From assembly GCF_900115155.1 (NCBI RefSeq), contig NZ_FOVM01000001.1:1-64000 (forward strand): a DNA stretch of 64,000 nucleotides. The letters are read 5' to 3'. Shown here piece after piece: positions 42,099 through 50,170 of the stretch; position 1 is the first letter of the stretch, and each line of letters opens with the position of its first letter. The DNA comes from Mycetocola miduiensis (GTDB lineage Bacteria; Actinomycetota; Actinomycetes; Actinomycetales; Microbacteriaceae). The notes below the pieces were generated by a model. It saw nothing but the letters and a program-made list of their open reading frames with translations, ran no database searches and was not told the origin of the DNA. The position numbers and the translations under genes are program-made.

Positions 42099-44012
42099 TC
42101 AGGACGTACGCAGCCGGTAACGCAACGACGCGAGTTCCGCGTTCAAGGCCGCAGGAACCTTCTTACCGAACTGGCCGAAGAACTCCTCGGTCAGGTCGGC
42201 CTCGGCCAGCCAGGATTCCGGGTCGATCGCGAAGAGCTTCTCGAGGGCGCCCTCGGTGACATCCGTTCCCTCGATGTTCAGGTCGCCTGGAAGCGGGATG
42301 CGACCGATCGGCGTGTCCGTCGCAGCGACGCGGCCTTCGGTGCGGCGCACGATCCACTCCAGCACGCGGGAGTTGTCGCCGAATCCGGGCCAGAGGAAGC
42401 TGCCGTCGTCGTCCTTGCGGAACCAGTTGACCTGAAAGATTCGCGGCGCACGGTCGAAACGGAGTTTGCCGCCGACCGTGAGCCAGTGGCCCCAGTAGTC
42501 GGCCATGTTGTACCCGCAGAACGGGAGCATGGCGAACGGGTCGCGGCGAAGCTCACCGACGGTCCCCTCGGCTGCTGCCGTCTTCTCGCTCGAAATGGTG
42601 GCGCCCATGAAGACGCCGTGGCTCCAGTCCGTCGCCTCGACGACGAGGGGCACGTTCGTTGCCCGGCGGCCACCGAACAGGATGGCGTCGAGCGGAACCG
42701 CTTCCTCCCAGTCCGCGGCGATCTGCGGGCACTGGGCTGCGGCGACGGTGAACCGGGAGTTCGGGTGGGCGGCCGGTCGACCGGAGTCCGGGGTCCAGTC
42801 GTTGCCCTCCCAGTCGATCAGGTGTTCCGGGGCCTTCTCGGTGAGGCCCTCCCACCAGACGTCGCCGTCAGCGCGCAGCGCGACGTTCGTGAAGATGGTG
42901 TTGCCCCAGAGGGTTTCCACCGCGGTGACGTTGGTCGTTTCACCGGTGCCCGGTGCGACACCGAAGAACCCGGCCTCGGGGTTGATCGCCCACATACGGC
43001 CGTCCTCGCCCGGGCGGAGCCAGACGATGTCGTCACCGAGGGTCTCCACCCTCCAGCCGGGAACCGTCGGCCGGAGCATAGCGAGGTTCGTCTTGCCGCA
43101 GGCGGAGGGGAACGCCGCCGCCACGTGGTACTGCTTGCCCTCTGGGGAAATGATCCGCACGAGAAGCATGTGCTCGGCAAGCCAGCCTTCGTCCCGGCCG
43201 ATCACGCTGGCGATCCGGAGCGCGAAGCACTTCTTCGCCAGGAGTGCGTTCCCGCCGTAGCCGGAACCGTACGACCAGACCTCACGCGCCTCGGGGAACT
43301 GGACGATGTACTTGGTGTCGTTGCAGGGCCACACGGCATCCTCGTCGCCGGCGGCGAGTGGAGCGCCGACCGAGTGCACCGCTTTGACCCACGCAGCGCC
43401 GTCGGCGATGAGGTCGACGACGGAGTTCGACATGCGCGTCATGATGCCCATGGAGAGAACGGCGTACACGGAGTCGGTGACCTGGACACCGAGCTGCGAA
43501 AGAGGCCCTCCGACGCGTCCCATCGAGAACGGAACCACGTACATGGTGCGACCGCGCATGCTCCCGGCGAAGACGCCGTCAAGTTCCTGGCGCATCGAAT
43601 CCGGCGCCTGCCAGTTGTTCGTGGGGCCGGCATCCTCTTCGTTCTCAGAGCAGATGAAGGTGCGCGCTTCGACCCTGGCGACATCGCTCGGGGCACTGCG
43701 GGCAAGGTAGCTGTTGGGGCGCCATTCAGGGTTGAGCTTGATCAGTTTGCCTTCGGTCACCATCTGCTTCGTCAGCAGGTCGCTTTCGCGACGGGACCCG
43801 TCGCACCAGACGACCGCGTCGGGCTGGGTGAGGGCTGCGATCGAGTCAACCCAGTCGCGCAGCGCCTGCAGCGGGGCGGATGTCGCGCTCGGGGTCCGTG
43901 TGCGACGCGACCCGGCTTCGCCCTGGTCTGGTGCAGCCATGGACGGGGTGCCGACCTCACTGTCGACCCGTGCGTCGACTTCGGTGTCACGGCTGATCTC
44001 GGCGATGCTCAT
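42099..44012 (-). CDS. pckG: Phosphoenolpyruvate carboxykinase (GTP)
   Basis: A 637-residue gluconeogenic enzyme converting oxaloacetate and GTP to [21 protein letters not shown] is the P-loop with the reactive Cys of GTP-type enzymes. [52 protein letters not shown] and [10 protein letters not shown] are conserved substrate and metal segments. The N-terminal 40 residues are low-complexity and could be shortened to a start near MAAPDQG. The ATG at 44012 is preceded by GGAGCCAAGAGGAA. Divergent from the RamB-like regulator with 112 nt between. Confidence 0.96.
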   Translation of the reverse strand: MSIAEISRDTEVDARVDSEVGTPSMAAPDQGEAGSRRTRTPSATSAPLQALRDWVDSIAALTQPDAVVWCDGSRRESDLLTKQMVTEGKLIKLNPEWRPNSYLARSAPSDVARVEARTFICSENEEDAGPTNNWQAPDSMRQELDGVFAGSMRGRTMYVVPFSMGRVGGPLSQLGVQVTDSVYAVLSMGIMTRMSNSVVDLIADGAAWVKAVHSVGAPLAAGDEDAVWPCNDTKYIVQFPEAREVWSYGSGYGGNALLAKKCFALRIASVIGRDEGWLAEHMLLVRIISPEGKQYHVAAAFPSACGKTNLAMLRPTVPGWRVETLGDDIVWLRPGEDGRMWAINPEAGFFGVAPGTGETTNVTAVETLWGNTIFTNVALRADGDVWWEGLTEKAPEHLIDWEGNDWTPDSGRPAAHPNSRFTVAAAQCPQIAADWEEAVPLDAILFGGRRATNVPLVVEATDWSHGVFMGATISSEKTAAAEGTVGELRRDPFAMLPFCGYNMADYWGHWLTVGGKLRFDRAPRIFQVNWFRKDDDGSFLWPGFGDNSRVLEWIVRRTEGRVAATDTPIGRIPLPGDLNIEGTDVTEGALEKLFAIDPESWLAEADLTEEFFGQFGKKVPAALNAELASLRYRLRTS

Positions 44013-44084
44013 TTCCTCTTGGCTCCTCTGTCCTCGCGGCGTAATTCCACGATGACGCATAAACAGGCAGAGATATCGCAATTA

Positions 44085-44113
44085 ATCGTGTTAAAAATGC
44101 CCGTTTTTACGAT
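44085..44113. promoter_or_regulatory. AT-rich inverted repeat in pckG/regulator promoter region
   Basis: ATCGT-GTT-AAAAA at 44085-44097 and TTTTT-ACGAT at 44104-44113 form a two-part inverted repeat around TGCCCG. It overlaps the putative TATTGT -10 box (44113-44118) of the regulator. The surrounding 44050-44120 is notably AT-rich for this genome. A candidate autoregulatory site that could also control pckG. Confidence 0.45.
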
Positions 44114-44118
44114 ATTGT
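44113..44118 (+). promoter_or_regulatory. Putative -10 box, leaderless RamB-like gene
   Basis: TATTGT followed by GAAGGA (6 nt) and the ATG at 44125. The AAGGA directly abuts the ATG, too close for normal ribosome binding, so the leaderless reading is preferred. Confidence 0.45.
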
Positions 44119-44124
44119 GAAGGA

Positions 44125-45567
44125 ATGAATCGAACGGGCTCTGATCTTTCGACCCTCGGGCATCGCATCCGTCATTTCCGGACGCAACGCGCACTCACCC
44201 TCGATGAGCTCGGCGAACGGGTCGGCCTGGCCGGCAGCCAACTCTCACTCATCGAGAACGGCAAGCGGGAGCCGAAGCTCTCGATCCTTCAGGCGATCGC
44301 CGGCGCACTCGACGTCGAGCTGACCGAACTCCTCGCCGCCGAACCGCCGAACCCGCGCGCCGCGCTCGAGATCGAGCTCCGTCAGGCGCAGCAACGACCG
44401 CTGTACACCGAACTCGGCCTCCCGGCGGTGAAGCCGAACAAGGGCATGAGCGACGACGCCCTTGCCGCGCTCGTCGGCCTGCACCGTGAACTGCAGCGCA
44501 AGGCGACCGAAGCGATCGCCACCCCCGAAGAAGCCCGCCGGGCCAACACCGAACTTCGCGAGTGGATGCGCGAACGCGACAACTACCTTCCAGAGATCGA
44601 GGAACTCGCCGAAGCGCGAATCCGTGCCGCAGGGCACGTCCGCGGGGCGGTCACGCACCGCACGGTGAGCATCATGGCGGAGCAGCTGGGCTTCAGCCTG
44701 ATCTACGTCAACGACCTGCCGCACTCGGCGCGAAGCGTGACCGACCTTGCCAACGGCCGCATTTACCTCCCACCTGCCTCGATCCCCGGGGGCCACGGCC
44801 TGCGGTCGATGGCGTTGCAGGCGATGGCACACCGGCTGCTTGAACACTCCCAGCCGACGAGCTACGCCGCCTTCCTCCGCCAGCGCCTTGAGATCAACTA
44901 CTTCGCCGCCTGCTGCCTGATGCCGCAGGAGGCAGCGGTTGCCTTCCTCCGCCAGGCCAAACGGGACAGGAACCTGGCGGTCGAAGACTTCCGGGATGCC
45001 TTCGGCGTCACCCATGAAGCGGCCGCACTCCGGTTCACGAACCTGGCCACCCACCACCTCGACATGCCGCTTCACTTCCTCCGCGTGTCAGAGGACGGGT
45101 CGCTTGCGAAGGGCTACGAAAACGACGGCCTGCCCCTGCCCGCCGACGTCACCGGCGGCATCGAGGGGCAACTCGTGTGCCGCAAATGGAGCGCACGCAG
45201 CGCATTCGAGCGCACCAACCGCACCACCGAGTTATACCAGTACACCGACACGCCCGCCGGCACGTACTGGTGCGCGACCCAGACGGGCACAACGAGCGCC
45301 GGCGAGTTCTCCATCTCCGTCGGGGTGCCGTTCAACGAGGCCAAGTGGTTCCGCGGCAGGGAGACAACGAACCGGGCGGTGTCATCCTGCCCCGATCCGT
45401 CCTGCTGCCGGCGCCCGCCGAACGACCTCGCGGAGCGCTGGCTCGGCAAGGCCTGGCCGAGTGCCCGGCTGCACGCCCACGTCCTGTCGCCGCTGCCGAG
45501 CGGCACGTTCCCCGGCGTCGACGACAGTGAGGTGTACGACTTCCTCGAACGACACAGCGGCAGCTGA
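44125..45567 (+). CDS. RamB-like XRE regulator with IrrE/ImmA-type and C-terminal ScfR-type domains
   Basis: A 480-residue regulator. The N-terminal XRE helix-turn-helix (about 10-68) reads LTLDELGERVGLAGSQLSLI, ENGKREPKLSILQAIAGAL. The central part (about 200-310) resembles an IrrE/ImmA region but lacks a clear HExxH: MALQAMAHRLLEH keeps only part of it, while NYFAACCLMPQEAAV is typical. The C-terminal domain has clustered cysteines (SCPDPSCCRRP). This architecture is that of RamB and mycobacterial Rv0465c, regulators of acetate and propionate metabolism. Divergence from pckG supports a role in C2/C3 carbon control. Confidence 0.88.
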   Translation: MNRTGSDLSTLGHRIRHFRTQRALTLDELGERVGLAGSQLSLIENGKREPKLSILQAIAGALDVELTELLAAEPPNPRAALEIELRQAQQRPLYTELGLPAVKPNKGMSDDALAALVGLHRELQRKATEAIATPEEARRANTELREWMRERDNYLPEIEELAEARIRAAGHVRGAVTHRTVSIMAEQLGFSLIYVNDLPHSARSVTDLANGRIYLPPASIPGGHGLRSMALQAMAHRLLEHSQPTSYAAFLRQRLEINYFAACCLMPQEAAVAFLRQAKRDRNLAVEDFRDAFGVTHEAAALRFTNLATHHLDMPLHFLRVSEDGSLAKGYENDGLPLPADVTGGIEGQLVCRKWSARSAFERTNRTTELYQYTDTPAGTYWCATQTGTTSAGEFSISVGVPFNEAKWFRGRETTNRAVSSCPDPSCCRRPPNDLAERWLGKAWPSARLHAHVLSPLPSGTFPGVDDSEVYDFLERHSGS

Positions 45568-45572
45568 CGGCC

Positions 45573-45725
45573 GTGCAATCGGTCGTGCTCGGCTGCACCC
45601 GGGTCGCGCACATCCGCGAGAACATCGACGCGTTCGGTCGTGGCCCGCTTCTCGCCGACGTTTCCGCGGCAGCGGATGCCGTCGGCGTCGAGCTCCGCGG
45701 ACCGAGGCCGGCATACAACCGGTGA
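45573..45725 (+). pseudogene. C-terminal remnant of an aldo/keto reductase gene
   Basis: One frame reads VVLGCTRVAHIRENIDAFGR and later LRGPRPAYNR followed by TGA. This is the usual end of aldo/keto reductases (V-x-G-x-x-x-x-x-x-I-x-E-N ... L-R-G-x-x-x-x-Y-N-R). Only about 50 residues remain; the barrel and catalytic Tyr/Lys are missing, and the fragment starts 6 nt after the RamB-like stop. Best read as a gene remnant, unless it is translated from the GTG at 45573. Confidence 0.6.
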
Positions 45726-45739
45726 CGACGCGCGAGTGT

Positions 45740-45745
45740 TAGGGT
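45740..45745 (+). promoter_or_regulatory. Putative -10 box for the 72-residue gene
   Basis: TAGGGT followed by CGCGGC (6 nt) and ATG at 45752; no ribosome binding site. Confidence 0.35.
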
Positions 45746-45751
45746 CGCGGC

Positions 45752-45970
45752 ATGACTGAATCCGTCAAGAAAACCCAGGAACCCTCGCATGAGGAGAACC
45801 GTCACGACCAGCTGACGAGCGCTCCGGAGTCGACCGAGGCCGACGCTGCCCCGCGGATCGAGGTCAGCGAGGGAGCGAACGGCGCCACCCGCATCGACAT
45901 CGCCGAGGACGCCCCGGTCCGGCCGAGCGACCCTTCGACTCGGTCGCGGAGCGACCTGCTTGGTTCCTGA
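45752..45970 (+). CDS. Small acidic hypothetical protein
   Basis: A 72-residue, hydrophilic, acidic protein rich in Glu, Ser, Asp and Pro (for example QEPSHEENRHDQLTSAPEST, APRIEVSEGANGATRIDIAE) with no membrane segment or known domain; probably disordered. The coding call rests on codon bias (G/C in third positions), a leaderless-type promoter box and a small hairpin CCTGCC-GAAG-GGCAGG just after the stop. No function can be assigned. Confidence 0.5.
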   Translation: MTESVKKTQEPSHEENRHDQLTSAPESTEADAAPRIEVSEGANGATRIDIAEDAPVRPSDPSTRSRSDLLGS

Positions 45971-46045
45971 GCCTGCCGAAGGGCAGGGACCGTCTCAGAC
46001 ACGCTAACGTTCGTCCGCGTCTAGCGCCCTTCGACTACTAACCCT

Positions 46046-46843
46046 CTACCCCAGTGCCCACATCGCGACGGCGCTGGCTGCGGCGACGTTGAGCGAGTCG
46101 ATGCCGTGTTTCATCGGGATCTGCACGACGGTGTCGGATGCCGCGATGGCGGCTGGAGTGAGCCCGGTGCCTTCGGCGCCGAGCACGAGGGCTAGACGGT
46201 CGTGGTCGGCGCTGTGCACATCGCGGAGGCTGACGGCATCCGGCGTGAGGGCAAGCGCCGCGACGTGGAAACCGTGGCGGGTCAGCAGCGCCCTGGTGTC
46301 GTCCCAGCCGGCGACGCGTGTCCACGGCACCTGGAGCACCGTGCCCATCGAGACGCGGATCGACCGGCGGTAGAACGGGTCGGAGCAACGCGGCGTGACG
46401 AGGATGGCATCCGCACCGATCGCACCGGCCGAGCGAAAGATCGCACCGACGTTCGTCGGGTCGGCGACGTCCTCGAGGAGGACGATGCGGCGAGCGCCGG
46501 CGAGCAGCTCGTCCGGGTCCGGCAGGGCGGGCCGATGCATCGACGCGATCAGGCCGCGGTGCAGCACGTAGCCGGTTAGCTCCTCGAGGAGTTCCCCCGG
46601 TCCGACGAAGACGGGCACATCGGAATCCCCGAGAAGGTCGAGCGCGGCATCCGCCGTGCCGCCGAGGGCCAGAACCGACCGAGGTTTGTGGCCCGCGCGG
46701 AGAGCGCGTTCGAAGACGAGGAGCGACTCGGCCAGGTACAAGCCGTGCTCGGTTCCCCGGGCCTTCTTCAGGGCGACGTCGGTGACGTGCGCATAGTCCA
46801 CGAGACGGGGATCGGACAGGTCTGAAATCTCGAGAACGGGCAC
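46046..46843 (-). CDS. TrmH/SpoU-family RNA 2'-O-methyltransferase
   Basis: A 265-residue SPOUT enzyme. An N-terminal substrate-binding domain (about 1-100, LYLAESLLVFERALRAGHKP) precedes the knotted catalytic domain. This shows LLEDVADPTNVGAIFRSAGA (motif 1 with Asn and Arg), LALVLGAEGTGL (motif 2) and IPMKHGIDSLNVAAASAVAM (motif 3), which bind S-adenosylmethionine. The target could be 23S rRNA or tRNA. The GTG start lies 6 nt after TAAACT on the minus strand. Confidence 0.9.
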   Translation of the reverse strand: MPVLEISDLSDPRLVDYAHVTDVALKKARGTEHGLYLAESLLVFERALRAGHKPRSVLALGGTADAALDLLGDSDVPVFVGPGELLEELTGYVLHRGLIASMHRPALPDPDELLAGARRIVLLEDVADPTNVGAIFRSAGAIGADAILVTPRCSDPFYRRSIRVSMGTVLQVPWTRVAGWDDTRALLTRHGFHVAALALTPDAVSLRDVHSADHDRLALVLGAEGTGLTPAAIAASDTVVQIPMKHGIDSLNVAAASAVAMWALG

Positions 46844-46849
46844 TCGGCG

Positions 46850-46855
46850 AGTTTA
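46850..46855 (-). promoter_or_regulatory. Putative -10 box, leaderless TrmH-type gene
   Basis: TAAACT on the minus strand, followed by CGCCGA (6 nt) and the GTG at 46843. No ribosome binding site. Confidence 0.45.
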
Positions 46856-47046
46856 GCGAGAGCTCGTGCTACCGATCGGGCCGAAAGGGTGGTTCACGTC
46901 GAAGGGAACGGCCCTTTGGGACTCCTCGATCGCGGCAACGACCGCTCGCGCCACCCACGGCATCCGGATAGACTGCCCTCGTCAAACGGCACTGCGGCCG
47001 GTGCGCTCGGAAAAGGGGCGTTGAACGATCCTCTCGGGTCGCGAGA

Positions 47047-47075
47047 CATATACGGAGATTCCATCCCGCTATATG
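47047..47075. promoter_or_regulatory. CATATA...TATATG inverted repeat upstream of ThDP gene
   Basis: CATATA (47047-47052) and TATATG (47070-47075) are perfect 6-bp arms separated by 17 nt, 15 bp before the ATG. Candidate operator. The rest of the 46856-47090 stretch has no gene. Confidence 0.3.
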
Positions 47076-47090
47076 ACCTCGAAGGATCCC

Positions 47091-48734
47091 ATGACAACCG
47101 TAGCCACCCGCATCGCCGACGCTCTCGCTCCCTCTCTTTCGCACGCCTTCGGGGTGATGGGAAACGGAAACGCGCACCTCATCGACGCGCTCCGTGAAAC
47201 GTCCGTCACCTACATCGCCGTCCGGCACGAGACCGCGGCGGTCGCCGCCGCTGACGGCTTCTACCGCGCCAGCGGCTCACTCGCCCTCGCAACGGCGACC
47301 TATGGCGCCGGTTTCACGAACACCATCACCGCACTCGCCGAGGCCGTGCAGGCACACACTCCCCTGGTTCTCCTCGTCGGCGATGCGCCCGAAACCGGAC
47401 CCCGCCCGTGGGACATCGACCAGCGCAGCCTGGCCGCTTCCGTCGGGGCGAAAACCTTCACCGTCGGAACGTCGGATGCCGGTCGGGTCACCATCGCCGC
47501 CATCAGCCACGCGCTCACGCACCGCACCGCTGTGGTGCTCGCCGTGCCTTACGGGCTCGCCATCGCCCCTGCAGATGACGAGGGCATGCTGCGCGCCCCC
47601 ACCGTTCCGACGGCGGTGGCCCCGCAACAGGCTGCAATCGAGGCGGCAGGCCAGGCCCTTGCCCGAGCCTCCCGGCCCCTGCTGCTCGCCGGGCGCGGAG
47701 CCTGGCTGGCGAACGCGGGGAAACCGCTCAGTGACCTCGCCGATGCGCTGGGGGCGATCACCGCGACCACCGCTCTCGGGCGGAACCTGTTCCGGCGGCC
47801 GGAGTTCGACCTCGGCGTCGTCGGCGGTTTCGGACAGGACGAAGCCATGGACGTCATCGGCCAGGCCGACGTCGTCCTGGTGATCGGGGCCGGCCTCAAC
47901 CAGTTCACGACCCGGTTCGGGACCCTGTTCTCGCCGGCGGCAACCGTCATCCGGATCGACGACCGGTCGCAGGGGGAACACCCAGCCGTCACGGTGAGCA
48001 TCCTCGGTGACGCGCGCCTCGCGACAGAGGCCCTCCTCGCCGATCTCGAGCGGAAACACCACGTCGGCCGGGGCTGGCGCCAGGTGATGGCGGACCCTGC
48101 ACCGTTTCGCCTGCGGGATGCCGGCGCCCCGCTGTGCGAAGACGGCCGCCTCGACCCGCGCAGCCTCGCCAGCCGCCTCAACCGGATCCTTCCGACGGAC
48201 CGCGTGACCGTGTCAGACGGCGGGCACTTCCTCGGCTGGTCCAACACCCACTGGGATGTTGCCGCGCCGAACAGGACGATGATGGTCGGCACAGCGTTCC
48301 AGTCCATCGGCCTCGGCTTCCCGAGCGCGGTCGGCGCCGCCGCCGCCATGCCGGACTCCACGCTCGTCGTCACGACCGGCGACGGCGGAGGGCTCATGGC
48401 CCTGGCCGACCTCGATTCGGTCATCCGCACCGCGAGACGGGGCGTCATCGTGGTCTGGAACGACGCCGCCTACGGTGCCGAAATTCACCTGTACGGGCGA
48501 ATGGGACTCGACAGGGCTCCGATGCTCATCGAGGAGGCCGACTTCGCGGGGCTCGCCCGATCCCTCGGCGGCCGAGGTGACGTCATCCGTTCACTGGACG
48601 ACCTGTCGAGCGTCGAGGCCTGGCTGGCGTCCGGCCAGGGCGGCGTATACCTGCTTGACTGCCGGATTTCCACGAGTGTCGTGGCGCCGTTCCAGCGGGA
48701 GATCTACGAACACGCCGTGGCGATCTCGGCGTAG
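47091..48734 (+). CDS. Thiamine pyrophosphate-dependent enzyme (acetolactate synthase/decarboxylase family)
   Basis: A 547-residue three-domain ThDP enzyme. The N-terminal pyrimidine-binding domain has the catalytic Glu in YIAVRHETAAVAAADGFYRA and the glycine run ATYGAGFTNTITALAEA. The middle domain is FAD/ADP-binding-like (ARASRPLLLAGRGAWLA). The C-terminal diphosphate domain has the GDG...N motif: TTGDGGGLMALADLDS followed by VVWNDAAYGAE. The substrate is uncertain; options include acetolactate synthase-like, phenylpyruvate or other 2-oxo acid decarboxylases. The ATG at 47091 has GAAGGAT upstream and is preferred over 47073. Confidence 0.82.
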   Translation: MTTVATRIADALAPSLSHAFGVMGNGNAHLIDALRETSVTYIAVRHETAAVAAADGFYRASGSLALATATYGAGFTNTITALAEAVQAHTPLVLLVGDAPETGPRPWDIDQRSLAASVGAKTFTVGTSDAGRVTIAAISHALTHRTAVVLAVPYGLAIAPADDEGMLRAPTVPTAVAPQQAAIEAAGQALARASRPLLLAGRGAWLANAGKPLSDLADALGAITATTALGRNLFRRPEFDLGVVGGFGQDEAMDVIGQADVVLVIGAGLNQFTTRFGTLFSPAATVIRIDDRSQGEHPAVTVSILGDARLATEALLADLERKHHVGRGWRQVMADPAPFRLRDAGAPLCEDGRLDPRSLASRLNRILPTDRVTVSDGGHFLGWSNTHWDVAAPNRTMMVGTAFQSIGLGFPSAVGAAAAMPDSTLVVTTGDGGGLMALADLDSVIRTARRGVIVVWNDAAYGAEIHLYGRMGLDRAPMLIEEADFAGLARSLGGRGDVIRSLDDLSSVEAWLASGQGGVYLLDCRISTSVVAPFQREIYEHAVAISA

Positions 48735-48778
48735 AGACCAGCGGATGCCGGGGGCTGCCGCAGGATCGCGCGGCGGAG

Positions 48779-48784
48779 TAGCGT
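48779..48784 (+). promoter_or_regulatory. Putative -10 box, leaderless tmsA
   Basis: TAGCGT followed by GCGAAC (6 nt) and the GTG at 48791, 45 nt after the ThDP gene stop. Confidence 0.35.
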
Positions 48785-48790
48785 GCGAAC

Positions 48791-50170
48791 GTGTCTGTAA
48801 CGGCGGCCAATACCCGAGCCGATCACGCCGAAGGCGTGCGGCGCCTTCTTTCGAGCTATCGGGACCTCCCTCCGACTGAGGCCGTCCGGCTGGCCAAACC
48901 CACCTCCAATCTGTTCCGTTCCCGCAGAAAGACCGGCGCGAAGGGCCTGGACACGTCCGGACTGACGAACGTGATCGCGGTCGACCCGGAGGAGCGGACG
49001 GCCGACGTCGCCGGCATGTGCACCTACGAAGACCTCGTCGCCGCAACCCTCCCCCACGGGCTGGCACCGCTGGTGGTCCCCCAGCTGAAAACCATCACGC
49101 TCGGCGGCGCGGTGACCGGCCTCGGCATCGAATCGTCGTCATTTCGCAACGGCCTGCCGCACGAATCAGTGCTGGACATGGACATCCTCACCGGCACCGG
49201 CGAGGTGGTCACCGCATCACCCGGCGAACACACGGACCTGTACCGTGCGTTCCCGAACTCCTACGGGACTCTCGGTTACGCGGTGCGGCTCCGTATCGAG
49301 TTGGAGGCTGTTGCGCCGTTCGTGGCACTCCGTCACGTGCGATTCCACTCACTATCCGACCTCGTCGGGACGATGGCCCGGATCATCGAAACGGGCACGC
49401 TGGACGGAGTGCGCATCCACTATCTCGACGGCGTGGTGTTCAGCGCCGACGAGAGCTACCTGTGCGTGGGTACCCAGACCTCCACTCCCGGGCCGGTCAG
49501 CGATTACACCGGGCAGCAGATCTTTTACCGTTCCCTGCACCATGACGAGGGCGTCTCGGAGGACCGGCTCACCATTGCTGATTACCTGTGGCGGTGGGAC
49601 ACCGACTGGTTCTGGTGCTCCGAAGCCTTCGGCGTGCAGAATCCGCGGATCCGCCGGCTGTGGCCCAGGCGTTACCGGCGCAGCAGCTTCTACTGGACGC
49701 TGATGAAACACGAACAACGGCTGCACATCGGCGACCGGATCGAGAAGCTCCACGGCCGTCCGCCGCGCGAGCGAGTCGTGCAGGACATCGAGGTGCCGAT
49801 CGAGCGGACGGCTCAGTTCCTCCACTGGTTCCTCGCCACCGTCCCGATCCAGCCGATCTGGCTGTGCCCGCTCCGGCTGCGGGACAACGAAGCCTGGCCG
49901 CTCTATCCGCTCCAACCGCGCCGGACCTATGTGAACGTCGGCTTCTGGTCGACGGTGCCGGTCGGATCGACCGACGGGCAGACCAACCGGCAGATCGAAC
50001 GGAAAGTCGCCGAACTCAGCGGGCACAAATCGCTCTACTCCGACTCGTTCTATTCGCGCGAGGACTTCGACCAGCTCTACGGGGGCGAGACCTATCGTGC
50101 GGCGAAGGGTCGATACGATCCCGACTCCCGTCTCCTTGACCTCTACGCCAAGGCGGTGCAACGACGATGA
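48791..50170 (+). CDS. tmsA: FAD-binding oxidoreductase, methylene-fatty-acyl reductase (TmsA/BfaA-like)
   Basis: A 459-residue flavoprotein with a FAD_binding_4 domain (about 35-210): LAKPTSNLFRSR, VIAVDPEERTADVAGMCTYE, LAPLVVPQLKTITLGGAVTG and SYGTLGYAVRLRIE. The C-terminal half resembles sterol-reductase-like DWARF1 relatives. Paired by a 4-bp overlap with a CFA-synthase-type methyltransferase, this is the tmsA-tmsB arrangement that makes 10-methyl branched (tuberculostearic-type) fatty acids: TmsB forms a 10-methylene acyl chain and TmsA reduces it. The assignment relies on family plus pairing. Confidence 0.8.
   Translation: MSVTAANTRADHAEGVRRLLSSYRDLPPTEAVRLAKPTSNLFRSRRKTGAKGLDTSGLTNVIAVDPEERTADVAGMCTYEDLVAATLPHGLAPLVVPQLKTITLGGAVTGLGIESSSFRNGLPHESVLDMDILTGTGEVVTASPGEHTDLYRAFPNSYGTLGYAVRLRIELEAVAPFVALRHVRFHSLSDLVGTMARIIETGTLDGVRIHYLDGVVFSADESYLCVGTQTSTPGPVSDYTGQQIFYRSLHHDEGVSEDRLTIADYLWRWDTDWFWCSEAFGVQNPRIRRLWPRRYRRSSFYWTLMKHEQRLHIGDRIEKLHGRPPRERVVQDIEVPIERTAQFLHWFLATVPIQPIWLCPLRLRDNEAWPLYPLQPRRTYVNVGFWSTVPVGSTDGQTNRQIERKVAELSGHKSLYSDSFYSREDFDQLYGGETYRAAKGRYDPDSRLLDLYAKAVQRR

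Noticed and set aside
44125-45567. RamB-like protein as an active ImmA/IrrE metalloprotease
   Set aside because: The expected HExxH zinc motif is not complete, so only a structural resemblance is claimed.
48791-50170. tmsA product as a second enzyme of the hpa pathway
   Set aside because: Its tight overlap is with the methyltransferase gene, and a separate promoter precedes hpaH.
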